From: Aegilops tauschii subsp. strangulata
Lineage: Eukaryota > Streptophyta > Magnoliopsida > Poales > Poaceae
Assembly: GCF_002575655.3 (NCBI RefSeq)
Contig: NC_053039.3
Span: 243,204,622 to 243,268,621 of the forward strand
Length of the DNA: 64,000 nucleotides
Direction of reading: 5' to 3'
This document shows positions 10,558 to 20,059 of this stretch, piece by piece. The position numbers were made by a program, and so were the translations under genes. A model generated the notes under the pieces. That model had not been told where the DNA came from. It did not search any database and was given only the letters and a program-made list of their open reading frames with translations. Position 1 is the stretch's first letter; each line of letters opens with the position of its first letter.

Positions 10558-10802
10558 GAGGCCCGAGGCGACCAGGAGAGGGATTCGGCTCTTTTGAACT
10601 AGGCAGCCTCCATAGCTAGTTCAAGGGCTCAAGAACACTCTCAAATACACACCAAAGCAGGACTAGGGTATTACGCATCCTCGCGGCCCGAACCTGGGTA
10701 AACAATCGCTGTGTTGACTCCTAAACCTGCTCTTCTCACAACCCCGTGCCTGCCAACCGTAGAAGGGATTCCAGTGATCCCATAGGTGTCATTTCCCCGA
10801 CA

Positions 10803-11146
10803 GATGGTGGCGTCCTCGACGTCGCTCCTTTGTTGGGAGCATTGTGTTTGGAGACACGACTAGCTTCTCATTGCTCTCCTCCAATGCTCACCGTGTCCTT
10901 CTTAATCCTCCGCGGGTCCTTTTTGATCCTCCTTGGCGCTGTATACGCCCGTCGTCAGTGTGTCCAAGACAGTGTCTTCCGGATTGGAATGAGTCCTGCC
11001 ATTCACCTGCCACTTTCTCTGAGACGCTCATGGTGGATGGTGCGTCGACAAGCGAAGTTCTGTGGAAGTTGGGGGTCTTCGGAGGTGCCTGGCATCGGTC
11101 ATGACGTGGTGTTGTGTATCAGCTTAGGGTAGGCTCTTTTGCGTCG
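10803..11146. other. Unassigned stretch between Tat LTR and MITE
   Basis: A CT-rich stretch with two overlapping reading frames of fewer than 130 codons and no domain signature. It could be decayed genic or UTR-like sequence. I see no supportable feature. Confidence 0.3.
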
Positions 11147-11565
11147 TACTCCCCCTGTCCCTAAATATAAGTTTTTTTTACAGATTTCGATATAAACTAC
11201 ATACGGAGCAAAATGAGTGAATCTACACTCTAAAATAACGTTTATATACATCCGTATGTAGTCCGTACACTACTAGGGAAAACCCTAGTAGTAGCACGGG
11301 TAAATGGCCTAGCAGTAGCGCGGGGGCCGGCGCTACAACTAACATTTAGCAGTAGCGTGGCTTGGAATGCGCTACTGATAACTCAGTTAGCGGTAGCGCC
11401 GCGCAGAGAACGCGCTACTACTAATTACTAGCAGCGCCGCTCCACCCCGTGCTACTACTATTATTACGTATTCCATTTCTGTTTTATTTTATGTCGTATA
11501 CATACACCGTTATACAAGTTTTCATACAGTATCAATTTAGAGATTGTTATATCATTATGATCATA

Positions 11566-11714
11566 ATGAGTTATTACATCATTGGGTGAAAGAACCACGG
11601 ATTAGATTCAAGTGGATGGATCCAAAGTGACCAAGTTAGCCAACTTGGTCACTTTGGATCCATCCACTTGAATCTAATCTACGGTTCTTTCACCCCAAGG
11701 ATGTAATAACTCAT
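11566..11714. repeat. Long near-perfect hairpin (72-73 bp arms, 4 bp loop)
   Basis: The left arm 11566-11637 and right arm 11642-11714 are inverted copies, with only about five differences near the foot of the arms. The inner ~41 bp, ending 'ggatccaaagtgaccaagtt', is perfectly paired. The loop is AGCC. It lies inside the CACTA element, about 300 bases from its left end. RNA from either strand would fold into a long near-perfect duplex. Confidence 0.85.
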
Positions 11715-11752
11715 CATCATCATCATCATCATCATTCATTCATCATCATCAT
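11708..11752 (+). repeat. CAT/TCA microsatellite
   Basis: Runs of 'catcatcat' interrupted by 'cattcatt', directly after the hairpin's right arm. Confidence 0.8.
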
Positions 11753-11880
11753 ATTAACAACTTATCATCATAATACATCATAGTCATATGACAACTCCTC
11801 CTCATCATCATTATCATCCATGAGTCATATAACAAGTTGGTCACTAGTCATAATCAACACTAACTAATTGTTCTTTATAC

Positions 11881-13102
11881 CTAGGACCTACTCCTCTCCC
11901 TAGGTAAAATAGCATAAAACAGATAAACCGGTCCATCTCCATAATGGAGAATGGAGATACACCTATCTCCAACTTGTGGCTTGCGCACATTCATGTTGTC
12001 TCCAATTAGTTGTAGGTGTGCATTCATCACTTTGCTCCATTCTTTGATATTGAGCCTTCCGTCGTTTAAAGAAATCGAGTATGCACTGTGGTAAGCCTTC
12101 GTCGGAGTTGGTCGTAAGCTAACCATATGCATATGACCTTCGGTAAACATCATGTTAGGCACAACCTCCTTCGGGAGCCTCTGTTGAAGAACATAATAGT
12201 AACATATATAATTAGCAATGTAGTTTACGTAAGAAGAATGTATGCAATGAAGTTACCATCATTAACAAAATCATAGTTTTTGGCAATGAAGTTACCATCA
12301 TGCAACTCATGGACTAGTGGCACATATCCACTAAAATTTGGGTTCATTGAGTGATTTGTCGTAAAGGTCTCAACATCATGTATGAATGAGACAAGATAAC
12401 CTTTCTCCTCACAATTAAGCTTGGAGCCATAGTTGTAGTATGTCCTGTCTACAACCTTCCGAGTATTCTTCAAGATAAGAAATAAGCTGACAATTATAAA
12501 TAAACAAGTTTAGTAGTGATGAACACCAAATATTTTTAAATTAACAATATATATTAGTTAGCTTAACAAATTAGTTTGACAAATTCACATTTAGGCAAAA
12601 CTGGAGACATATCCACATCCACCCAGATGTTGATATTATTTTCAATATCATCATCTTCAGGACGAATATCTAATGTTATTTGCATATCCTCCTCAAATCC
12701 ATATGCCTTGCAGAGATCTTCCCAATTAGAGCAACCGAAATAGGAGTGATTAACCACATTGTATAGCTTAACCCAAAACGCATAACCATGTTTAGTCCTT
12801 CAGTGAGCCTCTCCATATTCTCAAAGTCTTGGAAACTGGGCTTCTACAAGACATACGGTCTTGCATGGCACGGGATGTACTAGTCGAATTGAAAAAAAAC
12901 AGAAACTACACGTTGATGCAAAGAAGCACAAGTGATGATTAATTATTATGAAATGCTTATCGTTGCGTACTGTAAAAACATCGAAGGTCTCTTCCAGCTT
13001 CACGGTGAAATACCTACCATTTTGCAGGTGAGGCTCCCTGTCGCACAAACCCCGATCACCGTAGCAGTACTCGCACTCCGGGATCCTATCATCATCAGAC
13101 AT
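11881..13102 (-). pseudogene. B3-like two-domain gene inside CACTA element (broken)
   Basis: Read on the minus strand, an ATG at 13102 opens a frame rich in acidic residues (MSDDDRIPECEYCYGDRG). Coding segments continue at about 12880-12568, at 12466 to ~12270 (after a 'cttgaag' acceptor) and at about 12183-11881. The middle segment carries GCSNWEDLCKAYGFEEDMQI. The last carries DGRLNIKEWSKVMN, QVGDRCISILHYGDG and YLFYAIL. Both stretches fit the plant B3 pattern of strands, a W-containing helix and a G-D-x-C/I strand. A one-base deletion breaks the frame near 12780 and a short tandem duplication falls near 12240-12300. The role is unknown; it would be a DNA-binding protein if intact. Confidence 0.55.
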
Positions 13103-13236
13103 TTCCTGTGTTGAAAATTCAAAGATTATAGATCGACGGCAATTACCAGGAACTGACGACAACAGATCATTATTATTCATCACGGGTTGACTTGTGGTCT
13201 GTCGCGTCTTCCTTGAAAACTCTCATCTCACGTGGT

Positions 13237-13680
13237 GTATATGGTGGGCACTCCCTCTCTGATATATTCGACCGTCGGTCGCTCCTCCATTCGTTCCTGA
13301 GTGCATTACACCAAAATGTCTAACACATGGGAACGAAGGAGAAGCGACCCCCACGACAACAGTCGGGATTCTTCCTCTCTGACATTTGCGATCGTCGGTG
13401 ATGGTAGCTCCTCCTTTCATTCCAAACTACATTACAACAAAATGTCTAGCACCTTGGAATGAAGAAGCTACCCCCACGACAACAGTTGGGATTCTTCTTC
13501 CTCTCTCAAATATGGTGGACACTCCCTCACTGATTTTTTCGACCGTCGGTGATGGTCACTACTCCTCCTCCCCCTAGTGCATAACAAAGGTCTAGAACAA
13601 GGAGAAGCGACCCCCACGACAACAGTCGGCATTCTTCTTCTCTCATATATGGTGGAGACTCTCTCTCACTGATTTTTGGA
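13237..13680. repeat. ~145 bp tandem repeat, three units
   Basis: Each unit contains 'atatggtggNcactccctc', 'cgaccgtcggtgatgg', a 'cattacaacaaaatgtctag' block and 'gaagcgacccccacgacaac'. It sits directly 5' of the B3-like gene within the CACTA element, where its promoter would be. The copies are diverged by small indels. Confidence 0.65.
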
Positions 13681-13689
13681 CTGTCATGT

Positions 13690-14360
13690 ATGGAGCCCCG
13701 ACAGACTTAAAGTCAGCCCGAAATGTCATTTAATTCTCTTTCTGGCAAATCCGAGGCACTCAATATTTCCTACATATTGTAGCACAAGTCATGCTAAAAT
13801 TCACGGAAAAATCTGGCATGACATTTGCTAAAATAGGATGTATCGAGCGCCTGAAATTTGTCGGGACGGAAATGAATCAACACTCCGGCAAACCATAGGC
13901 CACTCGGATTTTCCCTACGATACAAACATGTCCATAAATATACAACGATGTTTAAACTTGAAACTCTATCCGGATCATATCATAAGCATTCGCACAAGAG
14001 CATCCAAACTGGTGCTCATTGCATTTCAATGGTTCAATATTGACAAAAACATTTCAATATATCTTATAACCCAAACATTTCATTTGGTTAAGAAGCATAA
14101 CTAAATTTTCTTACTAAAAATTTCCACGCCTAAATTTTCTTACTAAAAATTTCTATTAGTAAATTTCTCATATGGCATTCCGATACATTTCTATATTGAA
14201 AACTTTCTATACCTAAACAATTTATGTTACTAAAATTTCTATTCAAAAGACATAAAATTTCCTATTCTATTCAAAACACCTAAAGTAGTAAAATAAAATT
14301 ACATTTACTCAAATGACCGAAAAAATTATTCTATTAAAAACCTACATTCAAATTACCTAC
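13690..14360. other. CACTA interior, no gene seen
   Basis: AT-rich sequence with a direct duplication of 'taaattttcttactaaaaat' at 14103-14155. No reading frame of note and no terminus. Confidence 0.4.
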
Positions 14361-15440
14361 ATTCTACAAGAACAGAGAGAGAAGGGATGGAGGGAGGAGG
14401 GGGAGGTAGGAGGAGCTACCTCACTGGTGGTGGTGCGCGGGCGACGGCAGCGGGTGGTGGCACACGGGCGACTGCGGCGGGTGGTGACGCGCGGGCGACG
14501 ACGCCGGGTGACAGTGATGGGCGGCGATGGCTGGCGACGGCGACCAGAGAGCATTGCACCAGAGATATGGAGTGAGAGTAAGTATGGTGAGGGAGGAAAC
14601 CGACGGGCCGGGTTAGTATAAGGTGGCTTAGCAGTAGCGCGGGTCGTGCGCACCGCGCTACAGTTAATGGACGTAGCGGCAGCACTCGTCTGGCACCTGC
14701 CGCTACTGCTAATTTGGGCCCACCACCTGCCCACGTGCAGATTTAGTAGCAGCGCGGGCCGTCGACCCGACACTATAGCTAGCATATTAGTTGTGGCGTG
14801 GTTTAGCAAACCGCGCTGCTAATAAGGCTAGACCCGGGGGTGGCCTCATGGCCCACTTAGCAGCAGCGCTTGGGCCGTGGGCTCGCGCTACGTGGGCCCA
14901 CGCTACTGCTAAGTCTTACCTGTAGCGTGCGCTCTGCACCCTCGCTGCTGCTAGTTAGCAGTAGAGCCTACTGATAGGCCCCGCTACTGATAAGCCTCCG
15001 CGTATAAGGTTTTCCCTAGTAGTGGTATTGAAATCTTTAAAAAGACTTATATTTAGAAATGAACGAAGTATGTTGCTTTGCGGTGGTGTTTGTCTTTGGT
15101 GTTAATGCTACACTCGTTGCTCGCATCAAGTGATAGTTTTCTTAACCAAATTTATGCCTTCTATATAAAGCTAAGGTACACCTAGGTGTGCTCTAAAAAA
15201 AAGTTGATGGGTGCCTGCCTCTAAGGTAGAATTGTACGCTTAAAACAAATGCCAATCAGTTACATTTCCTGTAAGTATAATTGTAAGCATACAATTGAAC
15301 ATGAATTAACTCTTAGTTCGGATATCCTATGGCTGAAAAAGTTATATAAACTAGCACAAATAATGAACTCTTTCAATCCATGTGTTGCTTTTGCTTTTGG
15401 AGGGCCCAATTCATGTGTGATACTCATGCGAGGGGAGGCT

Positions 15441-16550
15441 TCAGTTCTTGCGCGCATTTGCATCCTTCTCCGGCGTCAGAAGTCGCGCACCGGCCTCGGC
15501 ATCCTCCTTCCTCTCGGCCTCCTTTGCCTTGAGCGCCTGCAACTTGGCGTGGTTGTAGTAGGCGACGCCAAGGAAGGCAATGGCGTAGCCGGCGAGGTTC
15601 ACCGGTGTCACGGTGTCCTGGATGACCGACCATGAGAAGGCGATGAGCAGCCAGTCCTTGACCACCCCTGCCACGTTCATGGTCAGCGCCGACGTCTTCC
15701 CCACCAGCAGGAACACCGCCAGGTTCAGCGCGAAGGCGCACAGCGAATTGGTCCCGAAAACGACCACGTCTGGCCGGACGATCCCGGCCGCGGACGCCGC
15801 CTGCAGCCTCGGCAGCTCGACGAACGTCCACGGCACGGTGAGGAAGAGCAGGCAGCAGGGGGCGATGTAGTAGAGCGAGGTGATGGGGTTGAGCTTGATG
15901 CCCCTGGAGGTGAGCAGTATCTGGATGAGCACGAGGCGCGTGGCCTCGGCGGCGACGGCGGCGAGCTGGAGAGTGACGCCGAAGACGTCGAAGCGCGCCT
16001 CCCCGAAGGCCGCGACGGCGACCCCCGCGGAGATGCCGAGCATGTTGAGCATGGAGGCCCTGCGGAAGGTCTCGGTGCGGAAGGCGATGGCGAGGGAGTA
16101 GACGGCGACGGGCATGAGCGCCTTGAGCATCTGGATGAAGGAGACGGAGAGGTAGATGTAGGCGGAGTTGGAGAACCAGAGGGAGAGCGCGTAGAGCGCG
16201 CCGATGGGGACGACGGTGGCGACGTAGAGCGAGGGCGTCATGGGCGGGTCGACGGGGAGGTCGACGAAGCGGAAGACGCGGACGAGCGCGGCGGCGAGGG
16301 AGGCGCAGAAGGCCATGTGGATCATGGTGAGCGAGATGGGGAAGGGCCAGTCGTACATCTTTGGGTCGAGGATGTACTTGTTGTAGACGATCACCGTGAA
16401 GCTCAGGCTGATCCACACCGCCACGTACGCGTACGACAGCAGCACGGACCTCAGCACCGAGGTCGGCTGCGCCACGACCGCCGTCGAGGACTCGACGTCC
16501 ATGGCGGCCGCGGGGGGCTTGGTGCTGCCATCGCCGCCGGCGACGCCCAT
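15441..16550 (-). CDS. Sugar-phosphate/phosphate translocator family protein
   Basis: A single uninterrupted 369-codon frame, the usual length for this plant family of the drug/metabolite transporter superfamily. After a short hydrophilic N-terminus, about ten hydrophobic segments follow. The first has the family block [20 protein letters not shown]; later blocks include [54 protein letters not shown] and [20 protein letters not shown]. The C-terminus is a charged cytosolic tail. Members exchange phosphorylated sugars or related metabolites for phosphate across Golgi, ER or plastid membranes. I see no cleavable transit peptide, which favours the endomembrane clade; the substrate cannot be read from sequence. 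No intron interrupts it and codon use is strongly GC-biased, as is normal for grass genes. It is the only intact host gene in the window. Confidence 0.93.
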   Translation of the reverse strand: MGVAGGDGSTKPPAAAMDVESSTAVVAQPTSVLRSVLLSYAYVAVWISLSFTVIVYNKYILDPKMYDWPFPISLTMIHMAFCASLAAALVRVFRFVDLPVDPPMTPSLYVATVVPIGALYALSLWFSNSAYIYLSVSFIQMLKALMPVAVYSLAIAFRTETFRRASMLNMLGISAGVAVAAFGEARFDVFGVTLQLAAVAAEATRLVLIQILLTSRGIKLNPITSLYYIAPCCLLFLTVPWTFVELPRLQAASAAGIVRPDVVVFGTNSLCAFALNLAVFLLVGKTSALTMNVAGVVKDWLLIAFSWSVIQDTVTPVNLAGYAIAFLGVAYYNHAKLQALKAKEAERKEDAEAGARLLTPEKDANARKN

Positions 16551-16655
16551 TGGGGCGAGGGGGGTGGAAGCGCGCGGTGGTTGCTGGTGGTGGTGAAGCT
16601 CCCCGGCCGCGCGGTGAGCTTCGGTATGATGTTGACTAGGAGACGCGCGGTTCGA

Positions 16656-16668
16656 CGTTTATTTAACA
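16656..16668 (-). promoter_or_regulatory. TATA-like box of the translocator gene
   Basis: The minus strand reads TTGTTAAATAAAC about 110 bases upstream of the ATG at 16550, leaving a plausible 5' UTR of about 75-80 bases. No other TATA-like motif lies closer. Confidence 0.4.
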
Positions 16669-17186
16669 ACATTGGCACAGGTTTCAGTAGCTTGCCGAAT
16701 CATGGAACCTTTACGTGCGGTGCGTCTCACTTGTACTATTATCAATCTGTAGTAGAATCCAAGGAAGGGGTGGTGGTAGCAATTGCAATTGAAAATATCA
16801 CCAAGGTCAGCTCTCTGAACGTAGGATCCAAGGAAGTACAAATGTGGAGTCAAATGCACACTTGCACTACTAGTGCGTGCATACACTCGCAAATCTCGAT
16901 AAGAAAATCGCTTTACACGCTTGATGCCCGGTGGCCCGGACGATCGCGTTGACTCCATCAAAGCCACTCGATAAAACGTTCTCCGTCAACATCGCTGGAT
17001 GGGCTCGAGCGTAGGCCTCTTTCCCTGGCCGAGTTTCGACTAGTTTGGTTGTGCACACCGTTTTTAGGCACTTTACATATTTGTCTCACTATATGACCTG
17101 GTTAAGCATACGCGAAGAACCATCGTCTGTATATTGATTGGTTGCCTGCATATCCTTTCTCTGTATAGTAGCAACGCTCCTATGTA
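16669..17186. other. Upstream flank of translocator gene, no gene seen
   Basis: Intergenic sequence with no transposon terminus I recognise until the Harbinger-like end at 17187. A related 'gattggttgcctgcat' motif lies at about 17138. Confidence 0.35.
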
Positions 17187-17207
17187 ATGTGTTTGGTTGC
17201 TCGTATT
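17187..17207 (+). repeat. Left inverted end of Harbinger-like unit
   Basis: Reads TGTGTTTGGTTGCTCGTATT from 17188. A further 'gtttggttgcatacgag' motif lies at about 17230. Confidence 0.55.
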
Positions 17208-17336
17208 GTCTATGATCACATGAGTATACGTTGTTTGGTTGCATACGAGTATAGAGTTGTGATCACTTTGTACCCTACCTGATGAGCTTACCACTACTAC
17301 TATATCTTACACACAATCACGTCGAGCACACCAACG

Positions 17337-17582
17337 TCACAACACTGCAAGGGCGATGAACTGGACGAAGATGATGAAGTTCTTCAGCCCGAACTGACGA
17401 TCCACCTTGTCAACTTCAACACTGCTACATGCTTGCTTTTGCACAAACTTGGAGTAAGCTTCTTCCACGGCATGCCTACTCTTAAACCCTCTGTGACCGT
17501 TGTGCTTGTACCCTAAAACTTGTTCATTACAAGCTTCCCATGAGCTATAAACTCCTGGAAGCCTTCGGATGAACACCACATG
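17337..17582 (-). CDS. Viroplasmin-like (RNase H1 N-terminal) domain with hydrophobic tail, copy A
   Basis: The frame contains VVFIRRLPGVYSSWEACNEQ and YKHNGHRGFKSRHAVEEAY, the signature of the viroplasmin/RNase H1 N-terminal domain. That small fold binds RNA-DNA or dsRNA hybrids in other proteins. The frame ends with a hydrophobic stretch (FIIFVQFIALAVL) directly before TGA at 17337-17339, a likely C-terminal membrane anchor. The 5' end is cut at 17582, where a CACTA terminus begins, so the start codon and first residues are missing. Copy B at 31237-31460 is about three-quarters identical in protein. No RNase H catalytic domain follows. I read it as an exon of a small plant gene, not a virus fragment. 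Confidence 0.6.
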   Translation of the reverse strand, partial: HVVFIRRLPGVYSSWEACNEQVLGYKHNGHRGFKSRHAVEEAYSKFVQKQACSSVEVDKVDRQFGLKNFIIFVQFIALAVL

Positions 17583-19249
17583 CACTACAAAAAAAGACAC
17601 ATCTGTGACATTTTGGCCCGAACGAAAAAAAATTATGTCATACTTATGACACTTCTATGACGATAATTGTGACAAAAATACATATCATCATAGATGTGGT
17701 GGACTCCTACTTCTATGACAAAAATCATGATAGAAAATGAGTTTTTCGTCCTGGGCAGGTCGGAGACGCGCCTGCATGACATTCTTTGGGCCGTCCATGA
17801 CGGAAAAAATTATGGTAGAAACGAGGGCGAGGAAAAATATCGAGGAGTTGCCGGTTACGGTGGATGATTGTGACGCCCCGATTTGACCGTACACTAATCA
17901 TGCACGCAAATGTGTACGATCAAGATCAGGGACTCACGAGAAGATATCACAACACAACTCTAAAACACAAATAAGTCATACAAGCATCATAATACAAGCC
18001 AGGGGCCTCGAGGGCTCGAATACAAGTGCTCGATCATAGACGAGTCAGCAGAAGCAACAACATCTGAGTACAGACATAAGTTAAACAAGTTTGCCTTAAG
18101 AAGGCTAGCACAAACTGGGATACAGATCGAACGAGGCGCAGGCCTCCTGCCCGGGATCCTCCTAACTACTCCTGGTCGTCGTCAGCGGGCTGCACGTAGT
18201 GGTAGGCTCCTCCAGTGCCGTAGGAGTCGTCGTCGACGGTGGCGTCTGGCTCCTGGACTCCAACATCTGGTTGCGACAACCAGGTAGAAAGGAAAGGGGG
18301 AAAAGAGGGAGAGAAGCAACCGTGAGTACTCATCCAAAGTACTCGCAAGCAAGGAGCTACACTACATATGCATGGGTATATGTGTAAAGGGCATATCAGT
18401 GGACTGAACTGCAGAATGCCAGAATAAGAGGGGGATAGCTAATCCTGTCGAAGACTACGCTTCTGCCCATCTCCATCTTGCAGCATGTAGAAGAGAGTAG
18501 ATTGAAGTCCTCCAAGTAGCATCGCATAGCATAACCCTACCCGGCGATCCCCTCCTCGTCGCCCTGTTAGAGAGCGATCACCGGGTTGTATCTGGCACTT
18601 GGAAGGGTGTATTTTATTAAGTATCCGGTTCTAGTTGTCATAAGGTCAAGGTACAACTCCGGGTCGTCCTTTTACCGAGGGACACGGCTATTCGAATAGA
18701 TAAACTTCCCTGCAGGGGTGCACCACATAACCCAACACGCTCGATCCCATTTGGCCGGACACACTTTCTTGGGTCATGCCCGGCCTCGGAAGATCAACAC
18801 GTCGCAGCCCCACCTAGGCTCAACAGAGAGGTCAGCACGCCGGTCTAAACCCTATGCGCGCATGGGTCTGGGCCCATCGCCCATTGCACACCTGCACGTT
18901 GCGTACGCGGCCGGAAGCAGACCTAGCCCCCTTAATACAAGCGCGAGCTTACGGTCCAATGCGGCGCGCGCCACTCAGTCGCTGACGTCAAAAAGAGCTT
19001 CGGCTGATACCACGACGTCGAGTGCCCATAACTGTTCCCGAGTAGCTGGTTAGTGTGTATAGACCAAATGGCCAGACTCAGATCAAATACCAAGAGCTCG
19101 TTAAGCGTGTTATTTTGAAGTAACCGCGGACGCCGTCCAGGGCCAGGCCCACCTCTCGCCTAGGTGGTCTCAACCTGCCCTGTCGCTCCGCCACAAAGTT
19201 CTACTTGCGGGTACTCCTACGAGCCGACCCGACTTTAGTCACCACAGGT

Positions 19250-19304
19250 GTCATGTATATAGTATATAAGTATATACCCGTGATCACCGCCCAAGTGATC
19301 ACGG
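19250..19304 (-). promoter_or_regulatory. Palindrome and TATA-rich block in LTR
   Basis: The exact 10 bp inverted repeat CCGTGATCAC (19278-19287) / GTGATCACGG (19295-19304) has a 7 bp spacer. On the minus strand it is followed directly by TATATACTTATATACTATAT. The arrangement looks like an upstream element plus TATA for LTR transcription, and it is preserved in the other LTR at 28740-28791. Promoter function is inferred. Confidence 0.35.
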
Positions 19305-20002
19305 CCCGATAGTATAGCACAGCAGACGGACAAGAATGTAGGGCCACTGATGGAAAACTAGCATCCTATACTAAGCATGTAGGATTGCAGGTAAAGATAA
19401 CAACAGTAGAAGAAAGGGCAGGCTATGCATCAGCATAGGATTAACGGAAAGCAGTAACATGCTACACTACTCTAATGCAAGCAGTATAGAGAAGAATAGG
19501 CGATATCTGGTGATCTAGGGGGGCTTGCCTGGTTGCTCTAGCAAGTAGGAGGGGTCGTTAACTCCGTAGTCGAACTGGGCAGCAGCAGCGTCGGTCTCGT
19601 AGTCTACCGGAGAGAAGAGGGGGGAAGAAACAGTAAATACAATGCAAACATAAGCATGACGATGCGTGACATGACAATGAGCGGTGCTAGGTGTGCCCTA
19701 ACGCGGCAGTAGGTGGTACCGGCGAAGGTGGGGAACATCCGGGAAAGTATTCCCGATGTTTCGCGTTTTCGGACAGACAGACCGGAGGGGGAAAGTTCCA
19801 TGTTCGCTATGCTAGGAACATGTGGCTAACAAACGGGCTACGTATTCGGATTCGTCTCGTCGTTCTGAGCAACTTTCATGTACAAAGTTTTTCCATCCGA
19901 GCTACGGTTTATTTTATATTAAATATTAAAAATTTAAATCATTTTTAGAATTTAATAAATTATTTTAATTCGAAATTTAATTAATGCATCAACATGACGT
20001 CA

Positions 20003-20059
20003 GCAGTCAACGTTGACCGTTGACCTGGTCAACCTGACAGGTGGGTTCCACCTGTCAGG
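20003..20059. promoter_or_regulatory. TTGAC (W-box core) cluster and hairpin in LTR
   Basis: Four TTGAC/GTCAA cores occur within about 30 bases (20004-20034). A hairpin with 12 bp arms follows directly: CCTGACAGGTGG at 20033-20044 and CCACCTGTCAGG at 20048-20059. WRKY factors bind W-boxes in plants; that this cluster acts in the LTR is inference. The right LTR has the same block at about 29493-29546, with one arm mismatch. Confidence 0.4.

Larger units (their letters stand above)
2630..10802 (+). mobile_element. Tat-lineage Ty3/Gypsy retrotransposon, 5'-truncated
   Basis: Order on the + strand is gag zinc finger, protease remnant, reverse transcriptase, two RNase H segments, integrase, long 3' spacer with an antisense ORF, polypurine tract, 3' LTR. 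The second RNase H of plant archaeal-type look, the CKIH…GHDLQNC zinc finger and the long 3' region with an antisense ORF are features of the plant Tat lineage. The 5' LTR, primer-binding site and most of gag are absent: the element begins abruptly in gag near 2630, next to unrelated sequence. Frameshifts and stops throughout pol show that it is inactive. Confidence 0.85.
9630..10802 (+). mobile_element. 3' LTR of Tat Gypsy element
   Basis: The LTR begins TGTCGGTGTAC and ends ...CCCCGACA, giving the short terminal inverted repeat TGTCGG/CCGACA (1173 bp). It contains an array of GC-rich palindromes at 9803-10140 and a clear TATA box at 10549. No second copy lies in the window because the element is 5'-truncated, so no target duplication can be tested. 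Confidence 0.8.
11268..15024. mobile_element. CACTA element, 3757 bp, non-autonomous
   Basis: The termini are CACTACTAGGGAAAACC (11268) and GGTTTTCCCTAGTAGTG (ending 15024), perfect inverted repeats of at least 16 bases. They are flanked by the 3 bp target duplication GTA (11265-11267 and 15025-15027). Both ends carry many 'agcagtagcgcggg'/'ccgcgctactgct' subterminal motifs (11280-11470 and 14625-15000). No transposase is recognisable. The interior holds a hairpin, a microsatellite, a broken B3-like gene on the minus strand and a ~145 bp tandem repeat. Confidence 0.9.
11149..15068. mobile_element. Stowaway-type MITE, split by a CACTA element
   Basis: The outer pieces (11149-11264 and 15025-15068) form one Stowaway MITE: the left end is CTCCCCCTGTCCCTAAATAT and the right end is the inverted ATATTTAGAAATGAACGAAG. 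TA dinucleotides flank it on both sides (11147-11148 and 15069-15070). Removing 11268-15024 and one copy of GTA gives a continuous element of about 160 bp of the type common in wheat-tribe genomes. Confidence 0.8.

Noticed and set aside
15424..16416. 330-codon minus-strand frame overlapping the translocator gene
   Set aside because: It is an out-of-frame shadow of the real 369-codon gene and is composed mostly of Arg, His, Leu and Pro.
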